64,000 nucleotides of DNA from Chromatiaceae bacterium (lineage in GTDB: Bacteria; Pseudomonadota; Gammaproteobacteria; Chromatiales; Chromatiaceae): NCBI GenBank assembly GCA_024235215.1, contig JACKMU010000007.1:248001-312000 (forward strand), given 5' to 3'. Below, piece by piece: positions 26,748 to 34,590 of this stretch. Each line of letters begins with the position of its first letter. Within the stretch, counting starts at the first letter, position 1. The notes beneath the pieces are model-generated. The model was not told the DNA's origin. It searched no databases and worked only from the letters and a program-made list of their open reading frames with translations. The position numbers and the translations under genes are program-made.

Positions 26748-27434
26748 ATGACTATAAAGATAGAGAAGAAGATCGTGAGTTTCAGCGTTGGTCGGGACGA
26801 TGCGGAGACACCGCAGAGATCAGCGCAGGGCGATGACAACATCATCCACATGCACGAAAAAGTGGCCCGTCCGGAGATGCTGTTTGGCTCCACCTACAAG
26901 ATCAAGACCCCGCTCAGCGAACATGCTCTTTACGTGACGATCAACGATATCATCCTGAATCAAGGCACACCGCACGAGATACGCCGCCCGTTCGAAGTGT
27001 TCATCAACTCCAAGAACATGGACCATTTTCAGTGGATAGTGGCGTTGACACGAATTATCTCTGCGGTGTTTCGCAAGGGCGGTGATATCTCCTTCCTGGT
27101 GGAAGAGTTGCGCTCTGTGTTTGATCCGGCTGGCGGCTATTTCAAGAAAGGCGGCAAATATATGCCTTCGCTGGTAGCAGAGATAGGTGATGTGATCCAC
27201 AGCCACTTGGTAATGATTGGCATGCTCAAGGTAGAGAGTCCGGACGCGCACCAGCAGCGACTGATCGACGAAAAGCGTGCTCAGTATGAAGAGACGATCC
27301 GTGGTTCCGACGCCCAGCCCGGCGGTGAATTCCCGGAAGGGGCACAGCTTTGCAAAAAGTGTGGTACCAAGGCGATGATTCAGATGGATGGCTGTATGAC
27401 CTGCCTCAATTGCGGTGATTCGAAGTGCGGTTGA
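26748..27434 (+). CDS. nrdJ: Ribonucleotide reductase class II accessory part (NrdJb)
   Basis: A 228-residue companion of NrdJa. The C-terminal cysteine cluster CKKCGTKAMIQMDGCMTCLN, followed by CGDSKCG, forms a zinc ribbon that in class II enzymes carries the redox cysteines re-reducing the active site. The body matches the C-terminal domain of large class II reductases. Its start is ATG 26748, 121 bp after nrdJa, with a partly palindromic GATCGGTCG/CGACCGGATC hairpin in the spacer near 26688-26711. The two genes form one operon. Confidence 0.88.
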   Translation: MTIKIEKKIVSFSVGRDDAETPQRSAQGDDNIIHMHEKVARPEMLFGSTYKIKTPLSEHALYVTINDIILNQGTPHEIRRPFEVFINSKNMDHFQWIVALTRIISAVFRKGGDISFLVEELRSVFDPAGGYFKKGGKYMPSLVAEIGDVIHSHLVMIGMLKVESPDAHQQRLIDEKRAQYEETIRGSDAQPGGEFPEGAQLCKKCGTKAMIQMDGCMTCLNCGDSKCG

Positions 27435-27527
27435 CTTGGCAGTATCATCTTCCGCACAAATTCCAGTTTGCGGCTGCTCTCCAGGCGCAAGCGTAATAAA
27501 TGTAATCGATAAAAAAGGACCGGTGGT

Positions 27528-28421
27528 ATGCAAACTGTAAAATGTGCTTTTATCGGTCTCGGCGTGATGGGCTATCCCATGGCCGGCCATCTGGCCAGGG
27601 CCGGCCACCCGGTTTGCGTATACAACAGAACCGGGTCCAAGGCGGAAGCCTGGGTTGCTCAGCATCAGGGCCGCATTGGCGCCACTCCACGGGAGGCTGC
27701 AGAGGGTGCCGATATGGTGTTTGTCTGCGTTGGCAATGATGCTGACCTGCGTTCGGTGGTCTATGGGGATCAGGGTGTTCTGGCTTCAATGGGATCCGGA
27801 TCACTGCTGATAGATCACACTACCGCATCGGCGGAAGTGGCACGTGAGATCGCCGCTGCGGCACAAAAAATCCAGGTGGGATTTCTTGATGCACCGGTCT
27901 CCGGTGGTCAGGTGGGCGCAGAGAAGGGAATGCTGACAGTGATGATCGGCGGTGATCAGCAGCTATTCGAACGTGCCCGTCCAATTCTGGGCCATTATGC
28001 CAGGGCAACCGCCCTGATGGGTCCGGTCGGCTCCGGCCAGCTCACCAAGATGGTCAACCAGATCTGTATCGCAGGTATTGTTCAGGGGCTGGCGGAAGGG
28101 CTCAATTTTGCACGGAAAGCCGGACTCGACGCAGTCAGCGTGGTCGATCTGATCTCCCAAGGGGCGGCTGCTTCCTGGCAGATGGAGAACCGTGCTCCGA
28201 CTATGCTGGAAGATCAGTTTGATTTCGGATTTGCGGTGAACTGGATGCGAAAGGACTTGGCAATCTGCCTGAACGAGGCACGCCACAATGGCGCCCTGCT
28301 GCCGCTCACCGCTCTGGTCGATCAATTCTACGCTGAAGTGCAGATGCTGGGCGGCGGTCGCTGGGATACTTCCAGCTTGATCAGACTCCTCAATGGCTAC
28401 CGTAATAAAGAATCCGGATAG
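27528..28421 (+). CDS. NAD(P)-dependent beta-hydroxyacid dehydrogenase (3-hydroxyisobutyrate dehydrogenase-like)
   Basis: Reduces a small beta-hydroxy/keto acid, possibly succinic semialdehyde, tartronate semialdehyde or 3-hydroxyisobutyrate. The N-terminal Rossmann motif GLGVMGYPMAGHL, DAPVSGGQVGAEKG, and the catalytic Lys in GSGQLTKMVNQI (residue about 171) are those of the family. Length of 297 residues is normal. It has a good AAGGA-type Shine-Dalgarno sequence. It lies 93 bp after nrdJb and could be read from the same promoter, but a functional link is not apparent. Confidence 0.9.
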   Translation: MQTVKCAFIGLGVMGYPMAGHLARAGHPVCVYNRTGSKAEAWVAQHQGRIGATPREAAEGADMVFVCVGNDADLRSVVYGDQGVLASMGSGSLLIDHTTASAEVAREIAAAAQKIQVGFLDAPVSGGQVGAEKGMLTVMIGGDQQLFERARPILGHYARATALMGPVGSGQLTKMVNQICIAGIVQGLAEGLNFARKAGLDAVSVVDLISQGAAASWQMENRAPTMLEDQFDFGFAVNWMRKDLAICLNEARHNGALLPLTALVDQFYAEVQMLGGGRWDTSSLIRLLNGYRNKESG

Positions 28422-28519
28422 CTGCGGGCGATTGCTCACCCGCGACTGTCGGACCGATATCTCGTTATATCAAGCAGTGACTTTTAGATCTTATCTGGGC
28501 AGCTGATTTTGCTCTGCAA

Positions 28520-29101
28520 TCAGGCTTTCTTTTGGATCGGCTGAAGCCCGATAACATTCAGCAGCTCATCGATATTTACCGGTTTGGAAAAACAACGCTC
28601 CACGCCGGCAAGCTTAAGTCGTCTTTCACTCTCTTCATCGATGTATCCGGAGATGCAGATTACCCGAGCGGAACTTGTCTCCGGATCACGTTTAATCGCC
28701 TGACACACCTGGACGCCATCAATACCCGGCATCATCAGATCGAGTAGTACCACATGTGGCCGCAATCCTTTCAGTTTTTGTCCGGCCTCGAAGCCGTCGG
28801 CCGCCGTTTCAATCACTACCTCTTCCCGGGTCTCACGGAGTATTTCCACCATCAGTTCCAGCCAGGCCGGCTCATCGTCGACAACCAAGACCCTCGTTCG
28901 CTCATCGTCCTCCAGCTGCAATGCAATGCCATGGCTTCTGGCAAACCGCCTCACCTCCTGCAACATATAGCGTCGGTGTCCACCCGGTGTTACTTCTGCC
29001 TTGAGCATCCCTTTTTGTGCCCACATTCTTACCGTGACTGTCGCCACTCGGAGCATTTTTGCCACTTCGGTCGGTGTCAAGTAGGGTTTTCTGATTGTCA
29101 T
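28520..29101 (-). CDS. MerR/excisionase-type HTH fused to a response-regulator receiver
   Basis: A 193-residue regulator with an N-terminal winged HTH (residues about 7-55, YLTPTEVAKMLRVATVTVRM then TPGGHRRY) and a C-terminal receiver (about 70-185) with phospho-acceptor Asp in VVLLDLMMPGIDG and the conserved Lys in CFSKPV. Most response regulators have the reverse order. Its receiver resembles the single receiver at 33475-33840, with matching blocks DGFEA, MPGxDGVQ and SKP. ATG 29101 is chosen over upstream residues that lack support. It is presumably a phosphorylation-controlled DNA-binding protein; targets are unknown. Confidence 0.85.
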   Translation of the reverse strand: MTIRKPYLTPTEVAKMLRVATVTVRMWAQKGMLKAEVTPGGHRRYMLQEVRRFARSHGIALQLEDDERTRVLVVDDEPAWLELMVEILRETREEVVIETAADGFEAGQKLKGLRPHVVLLDLMMPGIDGVQVCQAIKRDPETSSARVICISGYIDEESERRLKLAGVERCFSKPVNIDELLNVIGLQPIQKKA

Positions 29102-29606
29102 GGTCCCAATTTCCAGCCCAAAATTAGCTATCAGCCGGCCGATAATAGCACACAAAAACTGCGTGCACTAACTATCGAAATTATCGTTTTTTTCAAGCGA
29201 ATCAAAAATATGGCGCAGTTTCGCATATTTTTTATCAAGAGGTTGTTCTACAGATCAACCAGCTGATTTTTGCAATTGTGATCCTGTTCACCAAGCACCG
29301 TTTACCAGGAATTGCCCGGGAGAACCTGCCAGGAGATCCACAAACTTGCTACGGACGTTGCGCCATTCAGGGAGAGGCTGGTCTGCCGGGGAGGAACACT
29401 ACGTGTGCAAAATAGGGCAATCTGACTTCCCGGGGTGGAGCACCCCCGGAGTAGAGTCGTTTCAATCCCGCCCTACCTGCCTGTTTCAAGCTGCGGTTTT
29501 ATTGCTCCCGGATTGCTCAATTGACCGCTCAGTGTCTGATAGCTGAGGATTCCAGGTTGGTTGATTTGTTGCTGAAAAGCCAGCCCGCCCGCCGTTTGCG
29601 GGTTTT
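29102..29606. other. Gene-free spacer with possible structured RNA
   Basis: About 500 bp between the HTH-receiver gene and the receiver-EAL gene. It has a CCGGGGTG/CACCCCCGG hairpin (29430-29449, with a bulge) and ends in a terminator-like hairpin on the plus strand. No protein is supported. The presence of a plus-strand terminator with no plus-strand gene ahead is unexplained. Confidence 0.4.
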
Positions 29607-29607
29607 T
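29588..29607 (+). terminator. Rho-independent terminator-like hairpin
   Basis: CCCGC-CGTTT-GCGGG followed by TTTTT on the plus strand. Its T-tract is at the stop codon of the minus-strand receiver-EAL gene, so it may be bidirectional. The plus-strand transcript it would end is not identified. Confidence 0.55.
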
Positions 29608-30788
29608 CAACTGCTGCGCGAGTGGAACCAGCTCAGCAGTTGGTTACCTGGCATTGGTTTGGCAATAAAATATCCCTGAGCCGAATCGCAGCCCAGTTCC
29701 TCGAGCAGATCCCAGGTACGCTGAGTCTCGATACCTTCTGCCACCACCTTCATTCCCAGTTCATGACCAAGCATGATAGTGATCTTGACGATGGCCAGTG
29801 CTTCGTCATCCACTAATGCATTTCCTACGAATGAACGATCGATTTTCATCTCGGAAAAGGGGATGCGGTGCAACTGCACCAGCGATGAGTAGCCAGTGCC
29901 AAAGTCGTCGATGGAGAGAGCAATCCCTTTCATCCGCAGACGGGTCAGCGTGTCGAGCGATTTGGCCAACTCCTGCATCAACGCGGACTCCGTCACCTCG
30001 AGAACTATCTGGGCAGGATCCAGATGATGATTTCTCAGCTGATCCTCCAGCACGCTGGGAAGCTCCAGGTCTTTGAACTGTTCGGCCGACATATTGATCG
30101 AAATCTTGGTTTTCAGACCCGCCTCCAGCCACTGACGGCACTGCACCAGGGATTGATGCAGCACGCAGTTGGTCAAGTCGCCGAGCAGATTCGCCCTGTT
30201 GGCCAATTCGAGGATCAATCCGGCTGGCAACAGCCCGCGCTGCGGATGCGCCCAGCGCACCAACGCCTCGACACCGGTCAGCGCACGGCTGGCAATGTCC
30301 AGTTGCGGCTGGTAATAGGGAAGGATCTCACCATTACCGATCGCCGCCCGAAGTTCTTCGACACCCGGTTTTTCCAGCAGATTGGCTTCGGATTTGCGTC
30401 GCGTCATCTGCAACGCCGGCGCATCAGCCAGCAACCGCTCCAGATCGTCGTAGCGTATCGGCTTGGTCAGGCTGCCGAGCACATGCAGACCATGCTCCGA
30501 TGCCAACTCCTGAGCGGAGTGCAGTACCCCGGCATTGTAGCCACTCATCAGTACAAGTGAGGAGTTGGATCCACGTTCGGCAAGAAATCGTATGATCTCG
30601 ACACCGTCGATGCCGGGCATCATCAGATCGAGTACCACGACATCGATATCGTTGCTGTATATCGAAGGAAATGCTTCCGGTGAGTTGCTCACCAGCGCGT
30701 CAAAGCCGGACTCGATGGCCACGTCTCGCACAAACTCGCCTATATCGGGTTCGTCATCCAGAACCAGTAGGCGCTTTTTGTACCCCAT
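29607..30788 (-). CDS. Response regulator with receiver and EAL c-di-GMP phosphodiesterase domain
   Basis: Receiver at residues about 1-120 with the Asp in VVVLDLMMPGIDG, then an EAL domain at about 130-385. All hallmark catalytic residues are visible: EALVRW, ISINMSAEQ, LEVTES, IDDFGTGYSS, KIDRSF, AEGIET and QGYF. An active phosphodiesterase that hydrolyses c-di-GMP is therefore likely. The ATG at 30788 starts MGYKKRLLVLDDEPD. It is 7 bp after the stop of the single receiver gene, and their receivers are alike. Confidence 0.92.
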   Translation of the reverse strand: MGYKKRLLVLDDEPDIGEFVRDVAIESGFDALVSNSPEAFPSIYSNDIDVVVLDLMMPGIDGVEIIRFLAERGSNSSLVLMSGYNAGVLHSAQELASEHGLHVLGSLTKPIRYDDLERLLADAPALQMTRRKSEANLLEKPGVEELRAAIGNGEILPYYQPQLDIASRALTGVEALVRWAHPQRGLLPAGLILELANRANLLGDLTNCVLHQSLVQCRQWLEAGLKTKISINMSAEQFKDLELPSVLEDQLRNHHLDPAQIVLEVTESALMQELAKSLDTLTRLRMKGIALSIDDFGTGYSSLVQLHRIPFSEMKIDRSFVGNALVDDEALAIVKITIMLGHELGMKVVAEGIETQRTWDLLEELGCDSAQGYFIAKPMPGNQLLSWFHSRSS

Positions 30789-30795
30789 CGACTGA

Positions 30796-31179
30796 CTACC
30801 CCGTACCAATAGCTCGTTTCAGAACAGACTCCAACTCTATGAGACGAAAAGGTTTGGAGATCACCGACAGCAGCTTCAATCCTCTCGCCTCGGCAATTTT
30901 CGCAGCACCATTCAGCAAAGTTTTACCGTAGCCACTGATCAGGATGATACCGGAGGAGCAACCCCGCTCGGCAAGCTCGCCGATAAGTTCAAAACCGTCA
31001 ATGTCAGGCATGAAAATATCGATAACTATAACGTCCGGACTGGCGCTTTCAAGCGTTTTCCTCAGTTGCTGCACACTGGTTACCGCGCGCACCCGAAATC
31101 CGACGACCTCCGCCACTTCAGCAACAAACCCGGCCATCTCGATCTCATCGTCGACAACTACCAGGGTCGGTCTAGCCAT
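30796..31179 (-). CDS. Single-domain response regulator
   Basis: A 127-residue CheY-like receiver with acidic DDE pocket (VVVDDEIEMA), phospho-acceptor Asp in VIVIDIFMPDIDG, the Ser of ILISGYG and Lys in VISKPFR. It has no output domain. ATG 31179 is chosen because the receiver then begins MARPTLVVVDDE, with GGGGTGA upstream. It shares block structure with the receiver of the following EAL gene, so it may be a duplication or a phosphate relay partner. Confidence 0.9.
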   Translation of the reverse strand: MARPTLVVVDDEIEMAGFVAEVAEVVGFRVRAVTSVQQLRKTLESASPDVIVIDIFMPDIDGFELIGELAERGCSSGIILISGYGKTLLNGAAKIAEARGLKLLSVISKPFRLIELESVLKRAIGTG

Positions 31180-31296
31180 TCGCTCACCCCGTATGACGAG
31201 CAAAGCGATCTGCATTTGCACAAGCAGCAGAGTAAGATAGACGTTTTGTAACAATTGTACATCATATCCTCCATGACAAAGCCGGTATGGATCCTG

Positions 31297-33456
31297 TCAA
31301 TAATCAAGGATTCGCTTAATACGCTGCAGCAACTCCTCCTTGCGATAGGGTTTGTTCAATATGTCGGTAGAAAGGTTCCGCTTGACATCAGATAAGACCG
31401 TATTGTCGGTGAAGCCGGAAGTCAACAGCACTCTCAGCGCGGGATATTTTTTCTGCGCCTGCACGACCAGTTCGTATCCATTCATGCCACCAGGCATCAA
31501 TACATCGCTGAACAGCAAGTCGATCTCCGGATGTTGCGCGAGACTCTCCATTGCCTCTACACCATTCGTCGCGGTGATCACCTGATAACCTGCTTCCGTA
31601 AGAAATTCCACGGTAAGCTCCATCAACTCCTGCTCATCGTCGACGACCAGTATGCTTTCCTTTCCAGCTGGCGTGGACATCCGGGAGATTGAACGCATTC
31701 CTGCCGACTCGGTGGTCTGCTGCGAGCGCGGCAGATAGAGCTGAATCCTGGTACCGCTCCCCGGTGCAGATTGAATCGTGGCATGTCCGCCTGCGCGTTG
31801 TACAAATCCATACACCATGCTCAGTCCCAAACCAGTCCCTTCTCCTTTGGGGCGTGTCGAGAAAAATGGTTCAAAAGCGTGTTCCTGGACCTCCTGGGTC
31901 ATTCCGCAGCCGTTATCTGCTATGGTCAGCTCAACATAGTCACCTGGCTGAGCATCGGCTTGAAAATGCGCATAATATTCATCCAGGTGAACATTGCCCG
32001 TGGTGATGATCAGATTACCGCCATTTGGCATTGCCGCCTTGGCATTGAGCGCCAGGTTCAATAAAGCATCTTCCAATTCACCGGGATCGATTTCAGTTAT
32101 CCAGAGAGAGGCTTTCAGGTGAGTCTCCAGTACCACCTCAGGATTGAGGGAGCGTGCCAGCAGATCTCCCATTTCGTGAATGATCCGGTTAACGTCAGTC
32201 GCTTCCCGGGTCATCCCCTGACGACTGGAGAAAGAGAGCAACTGCTTAGTCAACGCAGCGCCACGCAGGGTTGCCTTGGAGGCGGTCTCCACCCGGTTCA
32301 GCGCACGCTCGTCATCACACACCAGACGCCGTAGAAAATCGAGATTACCTATGATTATTCCGAGCAGGTTATTGAAATCATGTGCAATACCGCCAGTGAG
32401 ATGACCAAGCGCCTGCATTTTCTGCGATCTGCGCATCGCCTCCTGCGTCAGTTTCTGAAGATTGATATCCTCTTTGACCGCCATGTAGCCAGTGATTTTA
32501 TCGCTGTCGTCCCTGATGGGTGTGATGGTAGCCGACTCCCAGAACAGGGTGCCGTCTCTCTTGCGATTATGGAACTCACCTTGCCACTCCTTTCCCTCGG
32601 AGATCGTATCCCACATCGACTTGTAGGTTTCAGCAGGCGTTTCACCTGATTTCAGTATGCTCGGGTTCTTACCATACACCTCATTCCGGGTGTAGCCGGT
32701 GACCTGTTCAAATCGCCGATTGACAAACTGTATCCTGCCGGAGATATCGGTGATGATTACCGAAGCGTTGCTGTACTCCACCGCCTGTAACAGCAGATTC
32801 AACTTACTGTCCAGTTTCTTGCGCTCGGTAATGTCGGTGAGTATATGCAGAGCGTAGCGAAATGTGCCGTCCCGGTTGGTCACAGTATAGACTCTTGAGC
32901 GGTAGACCTCACCGTTGATCAGCCTGATATCCCGCCCTGCCGGGAGGTCGGTTTTGCTGATGTCGTACTCACTACACTGTTCCGGTCGGGGAAACACCTC
33001 CCAGTAGGGCTTGTGTAGAATCTCGGATAGATTTGCTCCCGTGCGTGTGATATACGCCTTGTTGGCGCGCTGGATAGCTCCCTGCTTATCGTGTAGAAAA
33101 ACGAGATCACCTATTGAATCGAAAGCCTGTTCCCACTCCTGATGCGCCCTCTCGATCTCGATATAGCTCCTTTTCAGTTCTTGTAGCGTATCCTGAAGCT
33201 CAACAGTGCGCTCTTGAACCTGCTGTTCCAGTTGGTTCCGTTGTTGTTCTATCCGAGAGAGTGTGTGTCTCGAGCAGAGATAACCCACTCCGCCCATGGC
33301 GATGACAGCGCTGGCCCAGAGCAGGGATAACACCAGAGAGTTCTGCGTACCGCTGCAAAGTTGACTCGAAATAAACCAGACAACCAGAGTAGCGATAAAG
33401 ATGATGCCGCTGAGCAGGCCTATCAAGCGTAACGGTTTGGATCTTTCGTCACTCAT
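31297..33456 (-). CDS. Hybrid sensor histidine kinase with PAS domains
   Basis: 719 residues: two N-terminal membrane helices (about 10-30 and 42-60), a coiled coil, two PAS domains (about 110-220 and 225-345), a HisKA domain with HLTGGIAHDFNNLLG as the phospho-accepting His region, a HATPase with NALNAKAA-type and GCGMT motifs, and a C-terminal receiver (about 595-719) with SDVLMPGGMNG. It likely feeds the surrounding receivers (one downstream gene with EAL output, two single receivers, one HTH receiver). The signal is unknown; PAS domains may bind a redox or ligand signal. Confidence 0.92.
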   Translation of the reverse strand: MSDERSKPLRLIGLLSGIIFIATLVVWFISSQLCSGTQNSLVLSLLWASAVIAMGGVGYLCSRHTLSRIEQQRNQLEQQVQERTVELQDTLQELKRSYIEIERAHQEWEQAFDSIGDLVFLHDKQGAIQRANKAYITRTGANLSEILHKPYWEVFPRPEQCSEYDISKTDLPAGRDIRLINGEVYRSRVYTVTNRDGTFRYALHILTDITERKKLDSKLNLLLQAVEYSNASVIITDISGRIQFVNRRFEQVTGYTRNEVYGKNPSILKSGETPAETYKSMWDTISEGKEWQGEFHNRKRDGTLFWESATITPIRDDSDKITGYMAVKEDINLQKLTQEAMRRSQKMQALGHLTGGIAHDFNNLLGIIIGNLDFLRRLVCDDERALNRVETASKATLRGAALTKQLLSFSSRQGMTREATDVNRIIHEMGDLLARSLNPEVVLETHLKASLWITEIDPGELEDALLNLALNAKAAMPNGGNLIITTGNVHLDEYYAHFQADAQPGDYVELTIADNGCGMTQEVQEHAFEPFFSTRPKGEGTGLGLSMVYGFVQRAGGHATIQSAPGSGTRIQLYLPRSQQTTESAGMRSISRMSTPAGKESILVVDDEQELMELTVEFLTEAGYQVITATNGVEAMESLAQHPEIDLLFSDVLMPGGMNGYELVVQAQKKYPALRVLLTSGFTDNTVLSDVKRNLSTDILNKPYRKEELLQRIKRILDY

Positions 33457-33474
33457 CTGTACCCGAAACTTCTG

Positions 33475-33840
33475 TCACACGCCCCTTAATCCCATGATGA
33501 AGAGCAGTCTGTCATAGTCCAACGGCTTACTCAGACAGTATTCCGCACCGGCCTCTTTCAACGCGTTCTCCTTTTCCGCCGAAAGATTACCGGTAATCGC
33601 GATCACTCGAATCTGGCTTGAGTCCGGATTGGCTTTCATTGCGCGGCACAACTGGACCCCGTCCATACCCGGCATGGCCACGTCCATCAGCACGATATCC
33701 GGTTTGTACCAGCGCACCTTATTGCACGCCTCGAAACCATCGACCGCCGATTCGAGATAGATATCCTCGTCAGTGTCTTTGATCACCTGCATCAGTAACT
33801 CCTGCCACTCCAGTTCATCATCCACAATCAGTACACGCAT
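33475..33840 (-). CDS. Single-domain response regulator
   Basis: A 121-residue receiver with VLIVDDELEWQELL, Asp in IVLMDVAMPGMDG and Lys in CLSKPLD. It is upstream of the hybrid kinase by 18 bp in the same direction, so it is probably first in the operon and a kinase partner. Its sequence is closest, within this window, to the receiver of the HTH fusion protein at 28520. Confidence 0.9.
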   Translation of the reverse strand: MRVLIVDDELEWQELLMQVIKDTDEDIYLESAVDGFEACNKVRWYKPDIVLMDVAMPGMDGVQLCRAMKANPDSSQIRVIAITGNLSAEKENALKEAGAEYCLSKPLDYDRLLFIMGLRGV

Positions 33841-34284
33841 TCTCTACACCGCAGCCTCACTCCAACCTCTTTTCAAATTCAAATTAATGTTACAACTTGT
33901 TAATGTTTCATCAGTAATCAGTTACCCCCGAATACTTTGGATCTCGATCTGGCCGGATGAGAACAGGGGTGTTTTATCGATTATAGCGATTTTTTCATGT
34001 AAAATCTTTAGCTACCCGATAGCCCGGTTCATGGGCTAGGCTGACCCATGCAGCACTCCCATCAACATCATTCAAGCGCAACAACTTTCGGGACAGTAAT
34101 ACGAGGGAAAACAGCAAGATATGCCTATCACTTCCATTGATTTTCATTTGCAGAAATTTGCCGGAGGAGTCTCTACCGCATTGACTGGATTCAGATAAAA
34201 CCCGGTCCGCTCCTGTTCCGGCAGAGCACGCTGCTGACTACGCAATCAGGTGAAATCGTGGAGTGGCCCAGCGCAATTGCTGAA
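33841..34284. other. Gene-free spacer
   Basis: About 440 bp between the receiver gene and the CPXCG gene. A short hairpin AGCCC-GGTTCAT-GGGCT lies near 34020. A 25-codon frame at 34121-34198 has only a weak Shine-Dalgarno sequence and no known motif. I see no supported gene. Confidence 0.5.
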
Positions 34285-34476
34285 TCAATCCTCTTCGCGT
34301 CTGGCAGCTACATTGATACCGTTGAACTCGTCGCAACTGACCGTGAGCAGTATTGGCCTGCAACAGACTGTGCAATCTTCCACATATACCTGCTGTTCAA
34401 CGCTGCAGTCGACAAAGATGGTAACCACCTCGCCGCAGTTGGGACATTGCAAACTGAACTCTTCTAACGTATTCAT
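34285..34476 (-). CDS. CPXCG-motif cysteine-rich small protein
   Basis: A 63-residue protein with two CxxC-type pairs, CPNCGEVVTIFVDC and CTVCCRP, typical of the CPXCG-motif cysteine-rich family, probably zinc binding. The ATG at 34476 is preferred over a TTG. There is no clear Shine-Dalgarno sequence. The role of this family is unknown. It is about 115 bp beyond the RTX gene's stop in the same direction. Confidence 0.8.
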   Translation of the reverse strand: MNTLEEFSLQCPNCGEVVTIFVDCSVEQQVYVEDCTVCCRPILLTVSCDEFNGINVAARREED

Positions 34477-34590
34477 GAGATAGGATCGATCCAATCTGGT
34501 TCACCCTGCGTGCGTATCGATTAATACTACTATAGCCCAGATTGAATGAGACTGGCCGATCCCTCTCATCTCAACACGATAACTGACCGC

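Noticed and set aside
34121..34198. 25-codon plus-strand frame before the CPXCG gene
   Set aside because: Weak Shine-Dalgarno sequence, no motif, no conservation evidence.
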